DNA from: Desmodus rotundus
Lineage: Eukaryota; Chordata; Mammalia; Chiroptera; Phyllostomidae
NCBI RefSeq assembly: GCF_022682495.2
Contig: NC_071389.1
Coordinates: forward strand, 178,498,056-178,562,055
Length of the DNA stretch: 64,000 nucleotides
Direction: 5' to 3'
A program made the position numbers and the translations under genes. Below the pieces are notes generated by a model that saw only the letters and a program-made list of their open reading frames with translations, had not been told where the DNA came from and searched no databases. Every line of letters begins with the position of its first letter. The stretch's first letter is position 1. Positions 48,186-64,000 of the stretch are shown here, in pieces.

Positions 48186-48779
48186 AAGAGAGAGAACTTT
48201 TACAAATATGCTCACAAGTTATAAATATACCAGCAATTAACTTTCCAAAATAGGTTGAAAATTTATAACTGGGAGCATCGTGCAAATTGCTTATCCTTTA
48301 TCGCAAACTCGTTACAAGCAAAACAAAGGATTGAGACTGAGATTCAAACTACTAGCTTTACTTAATATCCACCTGTCTTAAGTCCATTGTGACTTGTTTT
48401 TGGTTGAGATAGAAAAAGAGACAGCAGGGCAATTAGCCTTATATTCATTTAAAAAACTCAGTCTCTTCTTATCCCTGGTAATAAAATTGACCCTGGGAGT
48501 TTAACAACATTCATGTTTTATTACTATGTAATTAGTACATTAAACACACTCATGAAGTTATTAATTGTATTACAAATACCACATTCTAAGTTTATCTTAT
48601 AGTAATATTTCCCACATAACATTACTAAAATTCACGTCATTAATGAGATGAAGGGATTCTTAATCGCTTGATTAAGCAATTAATGCCAGGCGACGTCTAG
48701 ATTAAGCTAAAGAGCTTAGGTGGATATGTTTTAAGAGTTAATACTGTCTATTAAAAAATACTAACTAGGCCTTTTGTCA

Positions 48780-49500
48780 CCAAAAAGGATTTATTCAGGA
48801 AAAAGGAAGGCTGCAACCCAATGCGTGCAGACCTTCCACGGCAGTGCGTACTCGGGCCTGTGTGGCCAGGTGAAGGTATTTATGTCAGGGAAAGAAGGTT
48901 AAGGGAAGGGGAAGTTAGAACAATAGAGCTTTATTATAAAAACAGAGTACTTCCTGCAAGGTTCTTGAATGCAGGGTTCTCACACTTACGTAAAGGAGAA
49001 CTTCCACAAGCCCTAGCTCCTCCCATAGGCCCTCCCAACTGATTGTGTTTTCTTCAAGTTCCAGTTAGTCTTCATCAAGACGCAAACATCATTTTGTAGT
49101 ATGAGCATCCATATGCTTAGTCCTTCATTCCTCCCTTCAGTGATCACTTGTTCCTAGTCACTTATTGGCCAGCAGGGCACAGGGACACTTAAAATATGGT
49201 CCCAGGCCTTGAGGGCCTGAAAGCACCATTTGGTGAGCAAGATACCTTTAAAATAAAACAAACAATACAAAAAGTAGCACAATAAAACATAAGGATGTTT
49301 TAACAGAAGTACAGAGATGCAGGATATAGTGCTTGCACTGAGAACCATGTTGCTGAATTTTCCCAGCGTGGGAAAGGAGTTATCAGGGGCTGGTTCACAC
49401 AAGAGCACCCTTCATGCTCTGGGTCCACAGCAATAAAGTTTTCAGCCAGGCAGATGCCACCTAGGTTAAAGGAAAAAATTTCCAATTTTCTTTGCAACTA
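48780..49500 (-). mobile_element. Possible LTR of an endogenous retrovirus
   Basis: On the minus strand it ends CCTGAATAAATCCTTTTTGG and TGACA, a polyadenylation-signal context like that near 12,990. No viral genes recognised. The sequence from 49,500 to 49,830, with GAATGAAATAAACATC, may belong to the same or another element. Confidence 0.3.
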
Positions 49501-49829
49501 GGTGTGGCGGGGCGCCTAAATTGTGGCCAGTAAAATACGGGGAACTGTCCTGTGCCTAAAGGAACCTTCCGTAAGAGAGAGCTGGACTTAAAAGTGGAGG
49601 AAAAACAGAGAGCGATAGAGGGACAGCTGACTTGGGTGCTGTCACCCTGTGGGTCTCTCCCGCCATCGATCACAGGAACACAAGGTGCCCTTGACCCTAA
49701 GGATAAGGATGCTGTGGAGCAGACCGTAGGAGTGGCCTGGGACTCCCTGAGGCAGAGCCATCATTGTGCCAAACCTGACCATTTTCAGATTAGAATGAAA
49801 TAAACATCTTTTTGAAGTCTGTGTTGTTT

Positions 49830-50260
49830 TACAGTCCCTTGTTCCTGCACCTTGTGTGAGGTAATCCTCACACAGGAGCTACTCCTGGAGGGAGGTCAGT
49901 GGGCAGGGAGGGTGACTGACGGGGAAGGGCTTTGCAAACTGGCAATGCAAGGAGAGGGCCTGAGGTGTAAAATCCCCTGGTATATCTGTAAATAGCAAGC
50001 ACAAACAACTCAGTTATAGGACAAGGGACTATGACAAACAACTTCAATCTTTGATCAAAATTTTGCATGGAACCCCTAAAGGCCCTAATCGGCGCTGACC
50101 ACGGGGAAGACCCACGCATGAAGGTTGGACCTGGGCTTGAGTGTAACCACATGGAGCGCAACATTAGCCCTTTCGTCTTGAAAAAATTAGCCTGTCTTCT
50201 CCTTAGTTAGCAGCCAAATTTAATCAAAATATTCAATTACTCTCCAAGATTCAGCAAGAC
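49830..50260. other. Intergenic, no gene recognised
   Basis: Nothing recognised between the LTR-like block and the L1. Confidence 0.4.
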
Positions 50261-50264
50261 AGTG

Positions 50265-51115
50265 TTGAGAATGATGCAGAGGCAAAAGGCAGTTCCATTT
50301 TGCACTTGTTGAGGAAACTCCATACTGGTTTCCACAGGGCTGCACCAGTCTGCATTCCCACCAACGGTGCACTAGGGTTCCCTTTTCTCCGCATCCTCTC
50401 CAGCACTTGTTTCTTGATCTATTGATGATGGCCATTCTGGCAGGTGTGAGGTGATATCTCATTTTGGTTTTAATTTACATACATATCCAAAGACACCCAA
50501 AACACTACTTCAAAGGAATATATGCACCCTTATGTTCATTGCAGCATTATTTGCAATAACCAAGATCTGGAAACAGCCCAAGTGTCCATCAGTAGACGAG
50601 TGGATAAAAAAGCTGTAGTACATTTACACAAGGCAATACTATGCAGCCATGAAAGAAATTTTACCTTTTGCAACAGCATGCGTATTATACTAAGAGAACT
50701 AAGGAGAGTATTATACTAAGGGAACTAAGCCTGTCAGTGAAAGACAAACACCATATGTTCTCCCTTATATGTGGAATCTGATGAACAAAATAAACTGACA
50801 AAATAGAAACAGAGGCATAGATACATGGCACAGACTGACAGCTGTCGGAGGGGAGGGGGACTCAAAGAAAGAAGGTGAAAGCATCAGCCAAAGAACATAT
50901 ATGTTAACACATACACACAGATGGCAGTGTGGTGTTAGCCAGAAGGAAAGCGGGTGGAGGGTAGGTGGAGGTGGGCGAAGTGGGGGACATGGGGATGGAA
51001 GGCACTTTGCTTGGGGCAATGGGCTCAGAATGTAGTGTACAGATGAGGTTTTGTTGACTTGTACACTTGAAACCTGTATGGTTTTGCCAACAAATATCAC
51101 CCCAATACATTCCAT
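50265..51115 (+). mobile_element. L1 LINE with 5' inversion
   Basis: The left arm, to about 50,480, is antisense ORF2 sequence (CTGCACCAGTCTGCATTCCC, CATCCTCTCCAGCACTTG). The right arm from about 50,490 is sense L1: CATTGCAGCATTATTTGCAA, GAAACAGCCCAAGTGTCCAT, through the 3' UTR to ATCACCCCAATACATTCC and an A-rich end. The change of strand at about 50,480-50,490 is the mark of a twin-primed insertion. Confidence 0.8.
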
Positions 51116-52014
51116 TTTTTAAAAAGAACCTAGCACAGTGATTTATACAAATATACACAATTGGTCAATAAACGTTTGTTTTCTTTCCTGCCCTTTAATT
51201 CACCTTCTTGCTCACTTCTATATGAGAAGTGTGGGTCCTTCAGGCATCTGTCATTTGGGGATTAGAAAGTTGACTACAAAAAGGCAGAGAAAAGACGCCT
51301 CACTCGCCACCCCAGAACCAGTCAACCGCAGCCCTGGGCGGCCCTCGGGAGGGGAAAGTGCTTCCGGTCGCAGAGCAGTTTGGGCTGTGGACCCCTGAGC
51401 CGAGGGCATCCTCTTTGGAAGGCAGCTTTATACTTCATCCTGCTTTGGGTGGTATAAAGGGAGGGAAACTGTGTTTGTTAATGTGTGTACAACATGATTA
51501 ATATTTGGGCACTTTATTATTAACAGAAAAACTAAAATAAGTTTTTTAAAAGCGCCTATTAATTCCAGCCTGATAGTGCTGAAAATTTTCTAGCTTCTTG
51601 GTCCCACCTCCACGTTTTCCGGCTGACATGCGAAAAATCAGCAGTGCCATCTTTGAAGATAAATGGCAGCTCCAAGAAAATCAGTCTTCAAAGAGCTGAA
51701 GGGAGGAACACTGGCCTCTCAGCTGTTTCTCATCAAGTCTGCCAGCTATCTTTAGACACCCAGCTCAACATATTCCATTTTCTCTGACTCATGTCATTTC
51801 CTGCATTCGCCAATTAATATCCTGCGGTGTTACCAGTGAACCAAAACAAAAATCTTGATTTTTCCTGCCAAGTAGCCGTATTGCCATGTCTTAAATAAAA
51901 TGTATTCCTGATATGCAATGTTTGTGGTTTGCAAAGGATTTCAGCCACATCAACCTATGGTGTAATTATCGTATCTGACAGGAAGGGAATTGGGGATTAC
52001 ATTTATACAAAAAA

Positions 52015-52085
52015 TAAACTGGCCCATGTCACAGAGCTAATTTAAGTGGCAGAGCTGGGATTTGAACCCTATTTCCTGTCTCCAG
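52015..52085 (-). repeat. MIR SINE fragment
   Basis: Antisense MIR: CACAGAGCTAATTTAAGTGG then CAGAGCTGGGATTTGAACCC. Confidence 0.7.
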
Positions 52086-54192
52086 ATCTTCTTTCTAGTA
52101 AGCTCCAAGGGCTTCCCAAAGTTCCTTTCATGGTCCTTTTATAGCTGTGTTTTCATGGAAAATGTTTTTTTGTTTTTTTGTTGTTTTTTTTTTTGGTCAG
52201 CTGCTCCCCTGGTTGCAAGTCTCACGGGGAGCCTTACAGTTTAGGAGGAAATAAAACGTTCAAGACTGAGAAGAGACATGGGAAGGCTCTGGAGGGAAAA
52301 AAAAAAAAATGTAGTTCTTAACTGAACTACCAAACCCTTGAATGGAAATTTTCAGCCCTATCAGTAGCTGCTACTCTTTCACTATATTTTGGGATCATCT
52401 ATTGAATATACGTCAGGCACTATTCTAACTAGTTTGCATCAACCAGTGAACACCACAGTTCCTGCCTTTGTGGAGCTTGCAAATCCAGTGAGAAACAGAC
52501 AATAAACTTAAAATGTTGGGCGATCAGTGCTAACCATCAAGTACAAAGCAGAGCAAGGTGGGAATGAGTGGCGGAGCTGAGTGGGGGAGGACGTTGAAAT
52601 ACTAAACAGGGTGCTCAGGGCTTGAGATGACAGCTGAGCCAATACTTAGAGGCAGAAAGCTAGCCAATGTCAACACCCTTTTGAATATTGGCTTGTTGTT
52701 ACTTTTATTCTTTGGATACCAAGCAGGAAGCAATCATCATGCTTTTGTTGCAAGATGCGAACAACGCTGAGCCTACTATTAGTGCAAACATAGAAAATGT
52801 GTTTCAATCATTTGTCCAAGAACTCAGGGTCACTTCGTGCAAGTCTTAAGTGCTGAACAGCTCTAATCCGAAGTCATAGGACCTTGAATAAATACACTGT
52901 GTTGGAAATAGAACCGTCAGCAGAGATGGTCCCGTGTTGAATACGCACCAGAATGCCTTCCGTCATTTGTTAGTCACTGTTGAAATATATGTACGCCTGC
53001 ACGACAGCATGTCCAAATGTCATTTGACTACTTCCTGTTACTTCAAACTTTGAAAATAACCTGGCCGTATAGATTTACAAAGTATCAACGTGCTCATGCT
53101 CATGTCAACTGCAGAATAAGAGAAAAATATTTTTAAATGGTCCTACAATTCAGAAAAGCAACTCCACGGACATTACCACCATCTGTTTTTGACACAGGAC
53201 TCAAATGTGTGCTTTTCATTCTGGGGTTTGTTTGTTTTTAACTATATACCAAATAGCTGAGAAAAGCAAGCTCTGTAGCCATGAGTCACCCACAGGATGA
53301 TATGCCACAGGCAGAGCTGACCAAATTGCAGATGGAGCACCGGAACAGCCAGGTAAACAAGGCGGTGGGCGAGGAGGTGGGTGGCAGGCAGGAATTCTCT
53401 GGCTGCACTGAAGTGACAGCATGGACTCAGAGCCATTCCAGGACAAAATGGGCCAGGTCCTGAAAATAACTGGTGGTTTCATGCAACAAACATGAAACAG
53501 AACAAAAAAGAAATGAAGACTAATGTTTGGAGTTTGTTCAAATCTCTTAGAGTGAAATTTTATCTGAAAGAAAACACAGCTAGAAATAGTTGATCACATG
53601 TCTTTATATATAAACACTGGCTGAAAGCGATTTGTTCACTAGTTTATTTTCCAGAAATGATACATTTGTTTATTGTAGTGGCTGACTTGGTGCTGTATCC
53701 ATGGGCAAGTGTACAGCATGCCCCAGCCCACACACACCATCTCAAAATTACACCATTCCTAGTACACATTTGGTGATTAATGACACAAATACAACATGTA
53801 TTTACTAAATGTAACATTTCCACAGCAACTGGCACAAGTGGCAATATTTAACCAAAAGGGCACTATAACCGCCAGAGGCCTGTACACAAGCGGGGGGCAC
53901 CGTTCCCACTAGCAAGCCCCATGGTGCCCCTGGAGCTGTGCCAGGCAGTGCCCCTGTCTGCCTACTTACCACTCTTCATTAGCTAAACACCATCTGTTTG
54001 TTTTTTGGAATCTTAACCTCTGACTTCACAATAAACTTTTTAAAATGCACTGTACTTTATAGGAAGAAAACAATTCTGCACTGGGGGAAAAATGGCAAAC
54101 TGACATTCAAGAGTGGCATTCTTTTTCTGGTTTCCATCCACACTGGGTTCACAGCCGCACTAGGGCAGGAGGTACCTGGATGACAAAGGCAG

Positions 54193-54221
54193 TGTCTGTG
54201 TGTGTCTCTCTCTCTCTCTCT
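54193..54221. repeat. (TG)n(TC)n microsatellite
   Basis: Short TG run passing into about ten TC units. Confidence 0.9.
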
Positions 54222-55189
54222 GGTGCGAATAAGCTCCCATTTTACACCAAGTATAAAGAGAGTGATCACATAATATTCTCGTCCATTGGGAAACTTGTAA
54301 CAGTGAAATAAGGAAGCACACATCAATTAATCGGTACAATAGGCATAAATTGAGACTCTCCATGGTAAACCTAGACGCATGTTTACCCTACAAATAGACG
54401 TGAATTCTTTCTCTCAAAATATATAGTAAAAGCTGGACTCACTCACCTGATGGTAATGATGTCATTCTGATTCCACATGGAAAATGGGACTATTGGACAC
54501 ATCATTTAAGCTTGATTCCCAGAAAAAACTATCAGGGTGTCGGTCAACCTTACATAGGGACATGGGACCCAGATTATTAGTGAAGACATTTCCTAAACTG
54601 CTTTCACCCTGAGACGTGACTCACAATGGCCAAAGGGCCCAAGAAACTTTGAAACTTAACTAGCAGGAAACATGGGAGTGGCTCCAAGATACTGGCGTTC
54701 AGGAAAGCATCAAGTCCACACCAGACCACTGAAATATCCAGCCTGCCTTTGCCTCTGAACTTAGCCAAGTTATTTGAACGTTGTGGATTTGTAACATCAG
54801 AGGCCTGGTCTAACATGCTATGTAATGTCCCATTCAAGGACAAATTTGTCCAACAGAAGTCTAGAGACAGGTCAGACTGAACTAAGTGAAGGCCTCCTAG
54901 GGACACAGAGGCTCTACATTCAAAGTCCCTCTCTGGTTTGGCGATAACCCACAATCCCTTGCATGACAGGGAGTGCTGTGCACGTGTCTAGAGGACTGGG
55001 ATCTGACGTGTTTACTTTGAACGTTCATCCCTTCTCATTCCTAGGCAGCGACTAAGTCTATTAGCCTCAAAATGTAACTTCATTTCCATTTGGCTGTATC
55101 AGAAGCAACACCTCAGTATTTTCGTAACGACAGGTGTCTATTTTCAGTGCTTTGGTGTCAACATCAAAATTCCTTAGTTTTAATGCATT

Positions 55190-55355
55190 AATTTGAGAGG
55201 AAGAAAGGGAGAAGAGAGAAACACTGATTTGTTTCATGCATTTATACCTTTATGGGTTGATTCATGTATGTATCCTGACTGGGGAAATGAACCCACAACC
55301 TTAACCTTGGTGTTATCAGAAGGATGCTCTAACTGAGCTACCTGGCTAGGGGCCT
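55190..55355 (-). mobile_element. Bat VES-type SINE (older subfamily)
   Basis: In reverse it reads GCCAGGTAGCTCAGTTAGAG, then CCTTCTGATAACACCAAGG and GTTGTGGGTTCATTTCCCC: a tRNA-Ile-like head with A and B boxes, followed by the GTGTTTCTCTC body. More diverged than the copies at 38.7 and 60.8 kb. Confidence 0.8.
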
Positions 55356-55359
55356 TAGC

Positions 55360-56255
55360 GCTTAATTTCCTTCCTCTGGTGCTTGCTGGGCTTCTTCCTT
55401 CCCTCTCAATCCTGGCCTTTGTCAGTCAGTACTCTGGGCATGGTTCAGTGATGGGTGGACTCCTGCCCTGATCTTTAGTAACCACCTACTTCCTTTCCAG
55501 AGACTCTAATATACTCCGTAACACTCTACAGACTTAGACACCACTTGGGGACATCCACGCAAGAGATTCAAGGGCCAGAGGAGGGTTTTAAAGTTCTTTA
55601 AGAATGCAGTTTCTGCTAATCTGTTTTTCACTGTCTCATAACTTGCACTCCAACTTCCTACCCACATAATGAACCCAGACTGTCTCAAGGACTGAAATGG
55701 TCAGAAGACACCAAGCTTGTGTGACCCTACGAGGCTCACGTAGGTGCCTGTCCTGCTGACCAAGGTGTGGAGGGAGTATGCTTGGTTGGTTGGGACTTAG
55801 AGCAAAACCAACTACACGGAGTAACACCTCTCTACCTTCAGTGTGCGGCAGACTCATGAGATTGAAAACACAGGCACCTACGCTGAGATTCTGAGTGGGC
55901 TAAAACTAGGACAAGGCTTAGACATCTGCACGTGTAAGCAGCACTCCCCAATTCCACCCCCTAAATGCTGATGTGGGCGGTCTACCCCCTTCACCTCTGA
56001 AAATTCACACAAAGCAGTGACAAAGCATTGATCTTCAGGGGGAAAATCACACACACACACCACCAAAGCACCAGACACACTTCCCCATGTCCACCTTTAC
56101 CTGTGGACGTAACTTTCAGTCAGTAAACACGTACATGTGTGACGGCCTATGAGCAAACATTCTAACAGTCACCCCCTCAACACTTCCTGCTCGGAGGACC
56201 CATCTGTCATTCATTCTAATACACACTGAATCAAGGCAACAGTCCGGAACTCACG
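55360..56255. other. Intergenic between SINE and GABARAPL1 3' end
   Basis: Nothing recognised. Confidence 0.4.
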
Positions 56256-56259
56256 GTGG

Positions 56260-57466
56260 GTTTTTAAGGTATGCAATCACTTTATTTCCTTGGCCTGACA
56301 GTATAAACTTCATTACACAAGAGCCTGCAGCTGACAGAATCAACACAGATCCCCCCCGCCACCGGAAGGACCTGTTTCATTACCAGAGATGAACTGAAAT
56401 GTCACGTCCGAGTGCAATTCCTGCTCCCCACCCCCACCCGTAACCCCTACAGTGAAAATAATCAGAATCAACAGAAACCCACAAATTACTAAAAGTCATC
56501 CCCTCAAACGTTTCTAACTAGCAGCTGCAGTCAATGAAAACCCACAGAGGGAAGCAGGCCACCACTTAGCATTTCTGTGCATGTGAGGCTGAAGGGACAG
56601 CGGGGAGGGAGGACATCCTTTGAGTCCGCACTGGAAACGGCCGAGGCTCATTAAACTCCACGGTGGGTAGGGAAAAGGGGGCACCAGAGAGACAGCAGGT
56701 TAGGCAGAGATGTTCAATACTTCATCATTTCCAGTTAAATGCTATCACACAGCTATCTTCCTAATCGCATATCCTTCACGCCTGGCCCCTAATTTCCTAA
56801 AGTAAGAGAGCACTATCTAAATTTCTATCAGGTGCCTATCACCACCACTGAGGCAGTACTGTGGTGTTCGTGTGGGACATTATGACTGGGATGGGGGGGT
56901 GGAGAGGGGGAGGAGGAGGTGTGGAGAAGAGGTGTGGCAATAGGAGAGATGGGACACAATGTTTTCATTACAATGTGTCTCTTTTGGTCCCCAGGAATGG
57001 TCCACTACCAGTAGTCCTAAAACATTCCCATCCTCTTCCCCTATCTAACTTGTGCAAATGTCAAAAAGAGAATCTCTGCTCAAAGAGAAGGGAAGAGCAG
57101 GAAGTCGATGCTGGTCCACAATCATCTCTGGCCCCAACTTGCTCACTTCCCGACTCTTCTATTAAAAAAAAAATTAAACAAAAATTCGCAGCAATGCTGT
57201 GAAATTGTATCGTCTCCATTCCTCAAGCAAAGCTAATCCAACAGCTCTGTCCTGACATGCTTTCTCCCTGGGCTGAGGAAGCAGCAAAAAATATCAATTG
57301 AGCAGGTGAAAATATGGTGACGGTGTGTGCGGTGTAGTGTTTCCAGATGTCTTCACCTTCTGTCTCCTCCACGGTGGGAGCCCCCCCTTCTCTTCCCCAA
57401 GTCCCACACACACCCCCTCCCCCTACCCCCGAGTCCAGGTGCTCCCATCTGCTGGACGTCCACCAC
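56260..57466 (-). other. GABARAPL1: GABARAPL1 3' UTR
   Basis: From the stop codon down to a canonical AATAAA (plus-strand TTTATT at 56,281-56,286) on the minus strand, about 1.2 kb, similar to the human length as I remember it. The end at about 56,260 is inferred from the signal. Confidence 0.7.
56281..56286 (-). terminator. GABARAPL1: GABARAPL1 polyadenylation signal AATAAA
   Basis: GGAAATAAAGTGATTGC on the minus strand; the first good signal about 1.2 kb after the stop codon. Confidence 0.7.

Positions 57467-64000
<6,534 letters not shown>

Larger units (their letters stand above)
51116..55185. other. Intergenic, old repeats only
   Basis: An L2-type tail at about 51,125-51,185, a MIR at 52,015-52,085, an old unassigned repeat at about 52,395-52,500 (GTGGAGCTTGCAAATCC...AGACAATAAAC), poly-T and poly-A runs at 52,160-52,195 and 52,298-52,310, and a TC repeat at 54,193-54,221. 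No exon recognised. Confidence 0.45.

Overview
This is a 64 kb piece of a bat nuclear genome, most likely a yangochiropteran. The diagnosis rests on tRNA-derived SINEs of the bat VES type (38.7, 55.2, 60.8 kb, and a shorter one at 29.8 kb), internally deleted mariner DNA transposons, a HAL1 half-LINE, and intron-containing mammalian genes. The locus is the centromere-proximal part of the natural killer gene complex, the interval that in human chromosome 12p13 carries GABARAPL1 next to KLRD1.

Layout. At 47-4120 (minus) lie five coding exons of KLRD1 (CD94), from the start codon to the second C-type-lectin exon; the last exon is outside the left edge. From 4.2 to 28.7 kb there is no recognisable gene, only repeats: L1 pieces, a hAT-like element split by a probable solo LTR, two sibling deleted mariners, a SASS6 retropseudogene, and LTR/ERV-like fragments. 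At 28,780-36,429 (plus) there are three well-spliced exons of a second killer-cell-lectin-like receptor: cytoplasmic tail, transmembrane segment and stalk. The stalk exon has an in-frame TAG, and no lectin exons are visible downstream. A 1.95 kb HAL1 with a perfect 15-bp target-site duplication sits in its second intron. From 37 to 56 kb there are again only repeats, including a DYNLL1 retropseudogene (42.4-43.1 kb), an ERV remnant with a tRNA-Ile primer-binding site (47.6-48.2 kb) and an L1 with a 5' inversion (50.3-51.1 kb). At 56.26-63.8 kb (minus) is the complete four-exon GABARAPL1, with its CpG-rich promoter running off the right edge.

How the genes relate. CD94 is the invariant partner of NKG2 proteins and reads MHC-E on NK and T cells. 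The second receptor is placed where rodents have KLRE1, but its identity is inferred from position only. GABARAPL1 is an unrelated ATG8-family autophagy gene that marks the edge of the complex.

The points most worth checking are in KLRD1: a GC instead of GT splice donor after exon 4, loss of the cysteine aligned with human Cys59 (the NKG2 disulfide) with a new cysteine three residues upstream, and wholesale replacement of the N-glycosylation sites. The other is the broken KLR-like gene. Repeat family names were assigned by eye from memory of consensus sequences and need RepeatMasker confirmation.
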